From contig NZ_JASCTH010000019.1 of NCBI RefSeq assembly GCF_030009775.1, positions 108,118-172,117 of the forward strand: DNA of 64,000 bases. The letters run 5' to 3'. The notes under the pieces are model-generated. The model saw nothing but the letters and a program-made list of their open reading frames with translations. It did not search any database and was not told where the DNA came from. Positions 7,974 to 17,445 of the stretch are shown in pieces. Position numbers and translations under genes: made by a program. Source of the DNA: Actinoplanes sandaracinus (GTDB lineage Bacteria > Actinomycetota > Actinomycetes > Mycobacteriales > Micromonosporaceae). Numbering within the stretch: position 1 is the first letter of the stretch; each line of letters starts with the position of its first letter.

Positions 7974-8685
7974 CCGACGACGACCAGGCAGGGCTCTCAC
8001 CCGTTGCGCCTGCGGGGGCCCCGCCTGCCGCCCGCACCTCGATCAGGCGGGTCGATCATCCGTCGCGATCGCCTCCACCCCGCCGCCGCACGCTTTCATC
8101 GGTGTCGGTGACGGCGCTCATCGGCGTCGGCGGTGCCGTTCATCCACGTCGGTGACGGCGCTCACCGGTGCCGTTCGTCGGCGTCGGTGGTGGCGCGTTC
8201 GCGCAGCCACGACAACTCGGGGTGATCGGGTGGGCTGAGAACCGGCGCGTAGTGGGTGCCGGCGGGACGGCCTGGGCGCCGGCGGGACGGTCACAGCCGG
8301 TGACCCCGCGCCTCAGCCCGAAAGCCGCGCTGCGGCCCGGCACCGGGCGATGGCCGCGTGGTAGCCGACGGGACGGGCACGGTTTGCGGAGCGGACACAC
8401 CCGTACAAATGAAAAGAGAGTGAGCGGAACGCCGGCCGCAACCACCGGCGAAGTGACGACTAGGCATATGGCCGCCCGATATGCGAGATCATGAGCGCTG
8501 TGAGTGCTCGCGATCATGGGATCAAGGGTCCGTCCACCGGTGGGACCTGCACCGGGGCGGCGGGCCGCGTGTTGCGGTGCACCGGTACGGTGACCCCGCC
8601 GGGCCCGGACGAAAGCGTCGAACCGGGCTTCGGACGGACCGCGGCGGATGGACCAGGGTTCGGACGGATCAGTGGAGAGACCGAC
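7974..8685. other. Intergenic region with short imperfect repeats
   Basis: No convincing gene. Between about 8098 and 8200, gtcggtgacggcgctca occurs at 8104 and 8148, and ggtgccgtt at 8132 and 8167, in an imperfect tandem array. An AT-richer stretch (acaaatgaaaagagag, near 8406) and gcatatggccgcccgatatg near 8464 may hold the promoter of the alarmone synthetase gene. Confidence 0.4.
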
Positions 8686-9354
8686 GTGACGACCGACCAG
8701 CCGAGGCAGATCGCCCGGCGGGAGCAGCAGCCCGACACCTGGCACCAGCACGTGACCGATCTGAACCACTTCCTGATGGTCTACAAGTTCGGTCTGGCCG
8801 AGATCAACACGAAGATCACCATCCTGGCCGAGGAGCTCACGCACCGTGGCACCGGCAATCCGATCGAGCACGTCAACCCGCGTCTGAAGACCCCGGCCAG
8901 CATCACCGCGAAAGCTCATCGGCTCGGCTGCCCGCTCACCTTCGACGACCTGCGCGCCCGGATCCGTGACATCGCCGGCATCCGGGTCGTGTGCGGTTTC
9001 GTCTCCGACGTCTACACGGTCGCGAACATGCTGACCCGCCAGCCCGATGTCAACCTGGTGGTCACCAAGGACTACATCGCCAAGCCGAAACCGAACGGCT
9101 ATCGCAGCCTGCACCTGATCGTCGAGATCCCGGTCTTCATGTCCGACCGGGTCGTCGCGGTGCCGGTCGAGGTGCAGCTGCGCACCGTGGCGATGGACTT
9201 CTGGGCCAGCCTGGAACACAAGATCTACTACAAGCACGACCCCGACGTGGTCCCGCCCCGGCTCCGCGACGAGCTGACGGCCGCCGCCGAGGACGCCGCC
9301 CGCCTCGACGTGCGCATGGAGCGCCTGCATCGGGAGATCCACGGGCCGCGCTAG
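8686..9354 (+). CDS. Small alarmone synthetase (RelA/SpoT-domain GTP pyrophosphokinase)
   Basis: A 222-residue single-domain (p)ppGpp synthetase, without the hydrolase or TGS-ACT parts of long Rel. Diagnostic segments are KTPASITAKAHR (ATP/GTP site), DIAGIRVVCGFVSDVY, KDYIAKPKPNGYRSLHLIVE (synthetase G-loop region, including the YRSLH motif) and PVEVQLRTVAMDFWASLEHK (the E-x-Q-x-R-T catalytic block). It transfers pyrophosphate from ATP to GTP/GDP. The GTG at 8686 follows ggagag and matches the usual N-terminus. The frame is open back to 8491, so a longer form cannot be excluded. Confidence 0.9.
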   Translation: MTTDQPRQIARREQQPDTWHQHVTDLNHFLMVYKFGLAEINTKITILAEELTHRGTGNPIEHVNPRLKTPASITAKAHRLGCPLTFDDLRARIRDIAGIRVVCGFVSDVYTVANMLTRQPDVNLVVTKDYIAKPKPNGYRSLHLIVEIPVFMSDRVVAVPVEVQLRTVAMDFWASLEHKIYYKHDPDVVPPRLRDELTAAAEDAARLDVRMERLHREIHGPR

Positions 9355-9420
9355 GTCCAGCCCCCTGCTCGCCGATGACACGGCGTAGCCATCCGGCGGG
9401 CCCGCCCGGCGAACCCGCCG

Positions 9421-9511
9421 CGACGCAGCCGCCCAACACCATCGAACCCACGGCGACGCAGCCGCCCAATACCAGCGAACCCACGGCGACGCGGCCGCCC
9501 AACACCGGCAC
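9421..9511. repeat. 33-bp tandem repeat, about 2.8 copies
   Basis: Units at 9421-9453, 9454-9486 and 9487-9511 share cgacgcagccgcccaacacc with a few substitutions. The 33-bp period is 11 codons. In one forward frame (ATG 9375 to stop 9701, 108 codons) it would encode repeated TATQPPNTSEP, so it may be part of a low-complexity protein, but no ribosome-binding site supports that. Confidence 0.75.
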
Positions 9512-9874
9512 ATCGGACCGCCAACCAGCAAACCCACCGCAACCCGGCGGGCCAGCACAGTCACGTCCGCACCGCCACCCAACGGAGCCCGCCACAATTC
9601 AGGGGCCCGGCGGAGGAACAGCGTCGTCCCGGGCTGCCCGGCGGGCGGCGCTGGCTGTGGAGGCGGCCCTCTGGCGGTCGTGGGCAGGTTCGGCTGGATG
9701 ACTACGGGGTGCTGCGGATGGTCCAGCCTCCGGGCGCGGATCCGTGGACGGTTCGCGGGTCGGACGCCCACCGGTCAATGCCGCGGTTCCCGGCCGGGCG
9801 GCGTCTCGCCCCACGAGAGATAGGTGTGCGGGTCGCGGACAGGCCCAGTGCGCCAGGCTGCGGGGGGCATGTCC

Positions 9875-10112
9875 CAGCTACGGCCGCATCCGCGCGGCGC
9901 CAGCCAGCCGTAACCCACGCATGCCGCACCGGGACGATGGCATGCTCCCACTACGGCCGGGCCCGTGGCGGCGCAGCCAGGCAGCCGTAACCCACACACG
10001 CCACACCGAGGCGATAACGCGCCCCAGCTACGGCCGGGTCCGCGCAGCGCCAGCCAGCCGTAACCCACGCATGCCACGCCGGGACGATGGCGGGCCCAGC
10101 TACGGCTGGGTC
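9875..10112. repeat. About 74-bp tandem repeat, three units plus a partial fourth
   Basis: Units begin at about 9875, 9949, 10025 and 10097. Each starts with cagctacggccg (or cactacggccg) and contains the block gccagccagccgtaacccac, then a cg-rich tail such as cgggacgatgg. Spacing varies (74, 76, 72). The units are near-identical throughout, with no unique spacers, so this is not CRISPR. Confidence 0.8.
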
Positions 10113-10258
10113 GGCCGTCGATTGCGCGTGTTTTGGTGGGCGGCTTGGGTGCGGCTGGGCGGGGCTGGTGGTGGGCAGCAGTCCGGTGCGCACGGTGCGA
10201 GGCGGGGCCGGCGGGTCGGCGGGGCCGGCGGGTCGGGTGGACGGGCTGGCCTGGGACC

Positions 10259-11236
10259 TTATAGCCAGCGGCATTCGTCGCCCGTGGTGATTCGGCCGGG
10301 GTTCTCGACGGTCGCGAAGACTCCGAATGTCATCTCGTGGTGGGTGGCGAGGGCTTTGAGTAGGTCGCCTCGCTCGGTAGCCCGGTCCTGAGGCATGTCG
10401 ATCATCACGCAGCGGATGAGTGGGCGGACGACGCGCAGGACGACCTCGGCGCCGACGCGGAGGTGGCGGCCCGGCCAGCCGTCTTCCGGGAAGCTGATAC
10501 CCGGGGCACCGACGCCGGGGATGTCAAGGCCAGGTTTGTCCGCTCCGGGCATGCTGGCCCCGGTAACGCCGACTCCAGAGATACCGGCCCCGGAGACGCA
10601 GGCCCCGGAGACACCGACTCCGGGGATAGCGACTCCAGGGAGGTCGGGCGCGGGGAGGTCGATGAGCAGGTTGGCGCGGAAGCGTAGTGGGTCGATGCCG
10701 GTGCCGTCGGGTTCGGGGGCGCTCAGCATCGTCAGCGCACGCAGTGAGGCACTGGTGATCAGGCTCACCGGGCCTTCGTCGTGGTGTGGGATCGCCGCTT
10801 CGGGGGTCAGGGTGACCGTGCGGCCGAGCACCTCGCTGATCGCCCGGTGACCGGCGGGGTCGTCGGCGGCGAAGCGGCGGCCGTCCGGCAGTTCCACGAT
10901 CGGCGCCGGGTGGTCGGCCGGCGTAAGGGCCGGGTGGTCGGCCGGCGTAAGGGCCAGGTGTCCGAGCGGCGCAAGGGCCGGGTGGTCGGCCGGGGTAAGG
11001 CCGACGGAGGTAAAGGCGGGGGGAAGGGCGGTGGGGGCGGCTTGGGCGCGGAAGCCGAACAGGCCTGGCATGCGGCGGAACCGGCGGGTGTTCTTGCCGC
11101 TGCCGAACTTGCCGTCGGGATCGCGCACCGCCCAGGCGCGGTCGCCGGCCAGCCCGCGTTCGGTGACTTCGGCGGCGGAGACGAGCTCGCCGAGCATGGA
11201 CTTGACCGGGAAACGGCGAATCTCCGTCAGCAGCAC
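10259..11236 (-). CDS. MOSC-domain protein with low-complexity repeat insertions
   Basis: A 325-residue protein. The N-terminal MOSC_N beta-barrel starts LTEIRRFPVKSMLGE, and the MOSC core includes ERGLAGDRAWAVRDPDGKF and, near the end, GDECRWL. In related molybdenum-cofactor sulfurase C-terminal proteins this fold binds the pterin or carries sulfur. Two insertions are odd. One, around residues 78-110, repeats LTPADHPAL three times. The other, around 210-255, is a run of five-residue G-x-[GA]-[VI]-[SPT] units (GVAIPGVGVSGACVSGAGIS). Both look like recent in-frame DNA repeat expansions. The GTG at 11236 is inferred as start from the family N-terminus. Confidence 0.85.
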   Translation of the reverse strand: MLLTEIRRFPVKSMLGELVSAAEVTERGLAGDRAWAVRDPDGKFGSGKNTRRFRRMPGLFGFRAQAAPTALPPAFTSVGLTPADHPALAPLGHLALTPADHPALTPADHPAPIVELPDGRRFAADDPAGHRAISEVLGRTVTLTPEAAIPHHDEGPVSLITSASLRALTMLSAPEPDGTGIDPLRFRANLLIDLPAPDLPGVAIPGVGVSGACVSGAGISGVGVTGASMPGADKPGLDIPGVGAPGISFPEDGWPGRHLRVGAEVVLRVVRPLIRCVMIDMPQDRATERGDLLKALATHHEMTFGVFATVENPGRITTGDECRWL

Positions 11237-11639
11237 GTGCCGACAGTAGGAGATGGGGTGAAGCGGGTGGGGGCAGCAGCCCGGTGGCCGCGCCACGGTC
11301 TGGGCCCGCAGGGACGTCGCGAGGTAGCCCGGGGACGCGGCTGGTGCGGTCGGGAGCGGCGACGGGCGTACCACACAAGTTTTGGTTAGGGGTTGTTTGT
11401 GCTGGTGGTCAGGCGTTCGCCGGTGCAGGCTGGAGGCCGGGACCGTGGGCGGTACGGATCTCGGTCGCCGGGCACGGCGAGTCGGTGGGCGTGGACGATC
11501 GAGTGATCAGACAATGGCCTTTGTGGGATTCCTACAACTAACGCTGCGCGACATGCATGATCCGGCCCATGGCTCGACCGGTCAGTAGCCGGGAGGGTTG
11601 GGTGGAGAAAGCTGACAGGGCTGCAGGGAGGCTCGGCAA
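11237..11639. other. Divergent intergenic region, 403 bp
   Basis: Lies between the MOSC gene (minus) and the carboxylase gene (plus) and must hold both promoters. No gene is seen. An AT-richer stretch near 11380-11400 (ttttggttaggggttgtttg) and another around 11510-11545 (caatggcctttgtgggattc) are candidate promoter areas for the carboxylase. Confidence 0.4.
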
Positions 11640-14600
11640 GTGTTCAGGCGTGTCGCGATCATCAACCGTGGAGAGGCCGCGATGCGGCTCATCCATGCCG
11701 TGCGGGATCTGTCCGCGGAGACCGGAGCCCGGATCGAGACGGTCGCTCTCTACACCGACGAGGACCGGACCGCGACCTTCGTCCGTGAGGCCGATCTGAC
11801 GTACCCGCTGGGGTCGGCGGCGTCGCGGCCGTACCTCAATCATGGCCTTCTTGAGCAGGCGTTGCGGGACACCGGCGCGGATGCGGCGTGGGTGGGCTGG
11901 GGGTTCGTCGCCGAGGATCCGGTGTTCGCGGAGCTGTGCGACCGGATCGGGGTGACGTTCGTCGGGCCGAGCGCGGAGGCGATGCGCAAGCTCGGTGACA
12001 AGATCGGCTCGAAGCTGATCGCCGAGGAGGTCGGCGTTCCGGTCGCGCCGTGGAGTCGTGGCGAGGTCGCGACGCTTGAGGACGCGCTGCGCGCGGGTGA
12101 CGAGATCGGCTATCCGCTGATGCTGAAGGCGACCGCCGGTGGTGGCGGGCGCGGCATCCGGATGGTCGCGTCGGCCGAGGATCTGACCGACGCCTACGAG
12201 CGGACCAGTCAGGAGGCGCTGCGGGCGTTCGGCTCCGGGGTGGTCTTCCTGGAGCGCCTGGTGACCGGGGCGCGGCACGTCGAGGTGCAGGTCATCGCGG
12301 ACGGGCAGGGCACCGCCTGGGCGCTGGGCGTGCGGGACTGCTCGGTGCAGCGGCGCAACCAGAAGATCATCGAGGAGTCGTCGTCGGTCGTCATGGCGGC
12401 CGAGCAGGCGGCCGAGCTGAAGGAGTCGGCGGTCCGGCTGGCGCTGGCGGTCGGCTACCGAGGCGCGGGGACGGTCGAGTTCCTCTACCACCCGGGCGAG
12501 AAGCTGTTCGCGTTCCTCGAGGTCAACACGCGCCTGCAGGTCGAGCACCCGATCACTGAGATCACCACCGGCACCGACCTGGTCAAACTGCAGCTGCACG
12601 TCGCCGCCGGGGGCAGGCTGACCGGCGAGCAGCCGGCGGAGCTCGGCCACGCGATCGAGGCGCGGCTCAACGCCGAGGACCCGGACCGCGATTTCGCGCC
12701 GTCGCCGGGGCGCATCGCCCGGCTCGCGCTGCCGGCCGGCCCCGGCATCCGGGTGGACACCGGTGTCAGTGAGGGCGACAGCATTCCGGCGGCCTTCGAC
12801 TCGATGATCGCCAAAATCATCGCGTACGGCCGGAATCGTGACGAGGCGCTGGGCCGCCTGCGCCGCGCGATGGCCGAGACCACCGTCATCATCGAGGGCG
12901 GCTCCACGAACAAGAGCTTCGTGCTGGACCTGCTCGACCAGCCCGAGGTGATCGACGGCAGCGCCGACACCGGCTGGATCGACCGGGTCCGCGCCGAGGG
13001 CCGCCTGGTCAGCCACCGGCATTCGGCGATCGCGCTGGCCGCCGCCGGCATCGAGGCCTACCTCGACGAGGAGGAGATCAGCCGGCAGCGGCTGCTCACC
13101 ACCGCGCACGGCGGCCGCCCGCAGGTGCAGCACGAGAGCGGCCGCCCCCTCGACCTGAAACTGCGCGGCGTCGGCTACCGGGTGCAGGTGTCCCGGCTGG
13201 GCCGCAAGCAGTTCCGGGTCGGGATCTTCTCCGGCGCCTCGTTCGCCCACGCCGATGTGATCAGTGAGCGTTTCGACGAGCACAGCGGCCAGATGCTCGT
13301 GAACGGTCACCGGTTCCGGCTGGTGACGGCGACGCACGGACCGATCCACACCATCGAGGTCGACGGGGTCACCCACCGGGTCAGCCGGGACGAGGGCGGC
13401 GTCGTCCGCTCCCCCGCCCCCGCGCTGGTGGTGGCGACGCCGCTGGCCGTCGGCGACGAGGTGGAGGCGGGCGCGCCGATCCTCGTGCTGGAGAGCATGA
13501 AGATGGAGAACGTGCTCCGGGCGCCGTTCCGTGCCCGGGTGCGGGAGTGCCCGGTCGCCGTCGGCAGCCAGGTGGAGACCAACGCCCCGCTGATGCGCCT
13601 CGAGCCGCTCGACTCGTCGGAGGAGGAGACCGCCTCCGCCGGTGAGGCCGTCGAGATCGAGCTGCCCGGCTCGTCCACCGAGCAGGGCCTGGAGAATCTG
13701 CGTGCCCTGCTGCTCGGTTACGACGTCGATCCCGGCGTGGTCAAGGGTTACCTGGTGGAACACGGGCGCCGGCCGCTGCCCGGCGAGATCGACCTGTTGA
13801 CGATCTGCGCCGACCTGCTCGAACTGAGCCGCAACAAGCCTGGCGACGACTGGAAGACCGAGCCGGGCAACGCGGTGCACAGCCCCCGCGAGTACTTCCA
13901 CAGCTATCTGCAGAGCCTCGACGTCGAACGGGCCGGTGTCACGCCGGCGTTCCAGGAGCGGCTGACCCGGGTGCTCGGGCACTACGGGGTGGACGGGCTG
14001 GACCGTACGCCCGCTCTGGAGGACGCGCTCTTCCGGATCTTCCTCGCTCTGCAGCGGTCGGCGGCCAACATCGGAGTCGTCTCCCAGCTGCTGCAGCAGT
14101 GGATCGCCGGCAACCCGCCGCAGGATCCGGACGCCGAGCGGGCCGGCATCGCGCTGGAGCATCTGATCGAGGCGACCCAGGTCCGTTTCCCGTCGGTGTC
14201 CGACCTGGCCCGCGGCATCGTGTTCCGGTGGTACGCCCAGCCGTTGCTGCGCCGCACCCGGGCCGAGGTGTACGCCGCCGTCCGCGCCGACCTGCGTCAC
14301 CTCGACCACCACCCGGACTCGCCGGACCGTGACGAGCGGATCCAGCGGATGGTGGCCTGTTCGGAGCCGCTGGTGCGGCTGATCGGGCAGCGGATCGGCC
14401 GTCCTGGCCGGGATCACACGCCGCTGCTGGAGGTGCTGACCCGCCGCTACTACGAAAACCGTGGGCTGTCGGCGTTCGGGGTCCGCTCCGTGGGCGACAT
14501 CCGGTTCATGACGACGACGCACACCGGTGATCGAGCGACTCGGGTCAGTGCCGCCGCGATCGACATCTCGGACTTGCCGGCCACGCTGGCCGCGGTGGAC

Positions 14601-17030
14601 TCGGATGTCGCCGACATCTACGTCGCCTGGAACGGGCAGCCGGGCGTGGATGAGATGGCCTCGCAGCTCGGCGCTGTTTTCGCCGGCCTGTCGTTGCCGG
14701 GGACCCGCCGGATCACCACCACGATCGCCGGCACCAGCGGCGCGGTGATGCACCACCACTTCACCTTCCGCGCGGGCGAGGACGGGCGCTTCACCGAGGA
14801 CCGGCTCATCCGAGGGCTGCACCCGCAGATCGCTCTCCGGCTCCAACTGGAGCGGCTGCGCGAGTTCAACCTGACCCGGCTGCCGTCCACCGACGAGGAG
14901 ATGTACCTCTTCAAGGCGGTCGCCAAGTCCAACCCCTCCGATGAGCGGCTGATCGCGATGTACCAGGTCCGCGACCTCACCGCGCTGCGGGAGACCGACG
15001 GTCGCCTGGTCGCGCTGCCCGCGCTCGAGGAGGGCATCACCCTCACCCTCGACGCGATCCGCAACATCCAGGCGCTGCGCCCGCAGAACAAGAGGTTCGA
15101 CACCAACCGGATCATGATGTACATCTGGCCGGTCACCGAGCTGTCGATCGACGAGCTGAACGCGCTGGTCCAGCGGATCCTGCCGACCGCCAGCGGGGCC
15201 GGCCTGGAAGAGGTGCAGTTCATCGCCCGGCAGCGCCGGGCCAGCGGCGAACTCACCGAGGTGGCGGTGACCATCACCCTGGAGCCGGGGCACGGCGCGC
15301 AACTGCACGTGGGCGAGCCGTCCACCGCACTCGTCCAGCCCCTCGACGACTACCGGCAGAAGGTGTTGCGGGCCGCCCGGCGCGGGACGGTCTACCCGTA
15401 CGAGCTGACCGGTCTGCTCGGCAGTTTCACCGAACACGACCTCGTCGATGGTGTGCTGGTCCCGGTCGACCGGCCCAAGGGCAGGAACACCGCCGCGATC
15501 GTCGCCGGTGTCGTCACCACCGTGACCGACCGATACCCGGACGGCATCACCCGCGTCGTGCTGCTCGGCGACCCCACCAAATCCCTCGGCGCACTCTCCG
15601 AACCCGAATGCGCCCGCGTCATCGCCGCCCTCGACCTCGCCGAATCGATGCACGTGCCCCTGGAATGGTTCGCGTTGTCGGCCGGCGCCCGCATCTCGAT
15701 GGCCTCCGGCACCGAGAACATGGACTGGGTCGCCGCCGCCCTCAAACGGATCGTCACCTTCACCCAGGCCGGCGGCGAAATCAACATCGTCGTCGCCGGC
15801 ATCAACGTCGGCGCCCAGCCCTACTGGAACGCCGAAGCCACCATGCTCATGCACACCAAAGGCATCCTCGTCATGACCCCCGACTCCGCGATGGTGCTGA
15901 CCGGCAAGCAATCCCTCGACTTCTCCGGCGGCGTCTCCGCCGAGGACAACTTCGGCATCGGCGGCTACGACCGGGTGATGGGCCCCAACGGCCAAGCCCA
16001 GTACTGGGCGCCGTCGCTTCCGGCCGCCCGCGACGTGCTGATGGCCCACTACGACCACACCTACGTCGTCCCCGGGGAGACCGGCCCCCGCCCGGCGCAC
16101 ACCACCGACCCCGCCGACCGCGACGTCTCCGACTACCCGCACACGTTCGCCGGCAGCGACTTCACCACCGTCGGCCAGATCTTCTCCCCGACCCACAACC
16201 CCGACCGCAAGAAAGCCTTCGACATCCGCACCGTCATGCGCGCCGTGTCCGACCAGGACCACCCGGTCCTGGAGCGCTGGGCCGGCATGGCCGACGCCGA
16301 CACGTCGGTGGTCCAGGACGCCCACATCGGCGGCCGCCCGGTCTGCCTCGTCGGCATCGAATCGCGCTCCGTGCCCCGCCGCGGATTCCCGCCCACCGAC
16401 GGCCCCGACACCTACACCGCGGGCACCCTGTTCCCCCGCTCCTCGAAGAAGACCGCCCGCGCGATCAACGCCGCCTCCGGCAACCGCCCCCTGGTCGTCC
16501 TCGCCAACCTCTCCGGATTCGACGGTTCCCCCGAATCCATGCGCCACCTGCAACTGGAGTACGGCGCCGAGATCGGCCGAGCCATCGTCAACTTCGACGG
16601 CCCGATCATCTTCACCGTCATCTCCCGCTACCACGGCGGCGCATTCGTGGTCTTCTCCAAAGCCCTCAACCCCAACATGACCGTCCTCGCTCTCGAAGGC
16701 TCCTTTGCCTCCGTCCTCGGCGGCGCTCCCGCCGCCGCCGTCGTCTTCTCCGGCGAAGTCAACAACCGCACCGCCAACGACCCCCGAGTCACCGACCTCC
16801 AAACCCGGCTCGCCGCCGCGACCACCACCGAACGCTCCGCACTCAACGCCCGCCTCACCGACATCCAATCCACCGTCCGCGCCGAGAAACTCGGCGAAGT
16901 AGCCGCCGAATTCGACCGCGTCCACAGCATCCAACGCGCCGTCGAAGTCGGCTCGGTCGACGCCATCATCAGCACCGCCGACCTACGCCCCCGCATCATC
17001 GAGGCCATCGAACACGGCCTTAAGAGCTGA
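11640..17030 (+). CDS. Single-chain acyl-CoA carboxylase (BC-BCCP-CT), eukaryote-like
   Basis: A 1796-residue biotin-dependent carboxylase. Residues 1-450 form the biotin carboxylase (FRRVAIINRGEAAMRLIHAV; ATP-grasp lysine/glycine loop KATAGGGGRGIRMV; EVNTRLQVEHPITE). Biotinyl Lys621 lies in LVLESMKMENVL. A long central region (about 660-1180) resembles the core region of eukaryotic acetyl-CoA carboxylases. The carboxyltransferase occupies about 1200-1780 (FALSAGARISMASGTENMDW, VINVGAQPYWNAE-like text, ANLSGFDGSPESM, GSFASVLGGAPAAAVVF). Bacteria usually split these functions among subunits. Substrate may be acetyl- or longer acyl-CoA. The GTG at 11640 follows gggaggctcgg. Confidence 0.92.
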   Translation: MFRRVAIINRGEAAMRLIHAVRDLSAETGARIETVALYTDEDRTATFVREADLTYPLGSAASRPYLNHGLLEQALRDTGADAAWVGWGFVAEDPVFAELCDRIGVTFVGPSAEAMRKLGDKIGSKLIAEEVGVPVAPWSRGEVATLEDALRAGDEIGYPLMLKATAGGGGRGIRMVASAEDLTDAYERTSQEALRAFGSGVVFLERLVTGARHVEVQVIADGQGTAWALGVRDCSVQRRNQKIIEESSSVVMAAEQAAELKESAVRLALAVGYRGAGTVEFLYHPGEKLFAFLEVNTRLQVEHPITEITTGTDLVKLQLHVAAGGRLTGEQPAELGHAIEARLNAEDPDRDFAPSPGRIARLALPAGPGIRVDTGVSEGDSIPAAFDSMIAKIIAYGRNRDEALGRLRRAMAETTVIIEGGSTNKSFVLDLLDQPEVIDGSADTGWIDRVRAEGRLVSHRHSAIALAAAGIEAYLDEEEISRQRLLTTAHGGRPQVQHESGRPLDLKLRGVGYRVQVSRLGRKQFRVGIFSGASFAHADVISERFDEHSGQMLVNGHRFRLVTATHGPIHTIEVDGVTHRVSRDEGGVVRSPAPALVVATPLAVGDEVEAGAPILVLESMKMENVLRAPFRARVRECPVAVGSQVETNAPLMRLEPLDSSEEETASAGEAVEIELPGSSTEQGLENLRALLLGYDVDPGVVKGYLVEHGRRPLPGEIDLLTICADLLELSRNKPGDDWKTEPGNAVHSPREYFHSYLQSLDVERAGVTPAFQERLTRVLGHYGVDGLDRTPALEDALFRIFLALQRSAANIGVVSQLLQQWIAGNPPQDPDAERAGIALEHLIEATQVRFPSVSDLARGIVFRWYAQPLLRRTRAEVYAAVRADLRHLDHHPDSPDRDERIQRMVACSEPLVRLIGQRIGRPGRDHTPLLEVLTRRYYENRGLSAFGVRSVGDIRFMTTTHTGDRATRVSAAAIDISDLPATLAAVDSDVADIYVAWNGQPGVDEMASQLGAVFAGLSLPGTRRITTTIAGTSGAVMHHHFTFRAGEDGRFTEDRLIRGLHPQIALRLQLERLREFNLTRLPSTDEEMYLFKAVAKSNPSDERLIAMYQVRDLTALRETDGRLVALPALEEGITLTLDAIRNIQALRPQNKRFDTNRIMMYIWPVTELSIDELNALVQRILPTASGAGLEEVQFIARQRRASGELTEVAVTITLEPGHGAQLHVGEPSTALVQPLDDYRQKVLRAARRGTVYPYELTGLLGSFTEHDLVDGVLVPVDRPKGRNTAAIVAGVVTTVTDRYPDGITRVVLLGDPTKSLGALSEPECARVIAALDLAESMHVPLEWFALSAGARISMASGTENMDWVAAALKRIVTFTQAGGEINIVVAGINVGAQPYWNAEATMLMHTKGILVMTPDSAMVLTGKQSLDFSGGVSAEDNFGIGGYDRVMGPNGQAQYWAPSLPAARDVLMAHYDHTYVVPGETGPRPAHTTDPADRDVSDYPHTFAGSDFTTVGQIFSPTHNPDRKKAFDIRTVMRAVSDQDHPVLERWAGMADADTSVVQDAHIGGRPVCLVGIESRSVPRRGFPPTDGPDTYTAGTLFPRSSKKTARAINAASGNRPLVVLANLSGFDGSPESMRHLQLEYGAEIGRAIVNFDGPIIFTVISRYHGGAFVVFSKALNPNMTVLALEGSFASVLGGAPAAAVVFSGEVNNRTANDPRVTDLQTRLAAATTTERSALNARLTDIQSTVRAEKLGEVAAEFDRVHSIQRAVEVGSVDAIISTADLRPRIIEAIEHGLKS

Positions 17031-17044
17031 CCCGCTTGCCTCGG

Positions 17045-17085
17045 GCGCGGCGGTCCGGTTTTCCGGGCCGCCGCGCTTCTTTTCG
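17045..17085 (+). terminator. Rho-independent terminator of the carboxylase gene
   Basis: A 14-bp stem, gcgcggcggtccgg (17045-17058) with ccgggccgccgcgc (17063-17076), has one G-U pair and a tttt loop, and is followed by ttcttttcg. It starts 15 bases past the carboxylase stop. Confidence 0.88.
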
Positions 17086-17445
17086 TACGGGGCAGCGAGG
17101 TCCCGCCCTACCCCGCGACGCCGTCCCACCTTCCGGCCGAGGCGCGTCTCTCGCGCAAGGCGTCCCCGCACCGCCGAGCCTGGTACGCACCTGGGCGGGA
17201 GATCTCCCGGGCCTCTGCGCAACTCTCTCGCCTCCGCTGCAATGCCCACCGGCCCGTAACACCCGCCTTCCGCAACGCCACCAGCCCGCAGCGTTCGACC
17301 GGCTCGCGGGCGCGCCTCCCCGTAACACCCGTCGGCTCTTCTGCCGGAGCCGGACACTGCCGGAGTGCATGTTCCGCATCTGCCGCCGGGTTGCCGAGCC
17401 CTGGGTGACCCGCTTCCAGCGCAGGGAACCAACATCCCGCTCGGA
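17086..17445. other. Intergenic region, about 360 bp
   Basis: No supported gene. Forward frame 17036-17461 is open, but its composition (Arg/Pro rich) is that of chance. The segment at 17105-17150 (ctaccccgcgacgccgtccc onwards) resembles one at 48986. Confidence 0.4.

Larger units (their letters stand above)
9355..10258. other. Repeat-rich 900-bp intergenic region
   Basis: No gene is well supported between the alarmone synthetase and the convergent MOSC gene. The region contains the 33-bp array and a longer array of about 74-bp units. A possible 108-codon Pro/Thr-rich frame (9375-9701) is the only candidate gene, and it is weak. Confidence 0.5.

Noticed and set aside
9875..10112. CRISPR-like repeat array
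   Set aside because: Units of ~74 bp are near-identical along their whole length, with no unique spacers and no cas genes.
11538..16934. Very long open frame on the minus strand opposite the carboxylase
   Set aside because: Gly/Val/Asp-rich chance frame of high-GC DNA; the plus-strand carboxylase has clear conserved domains.
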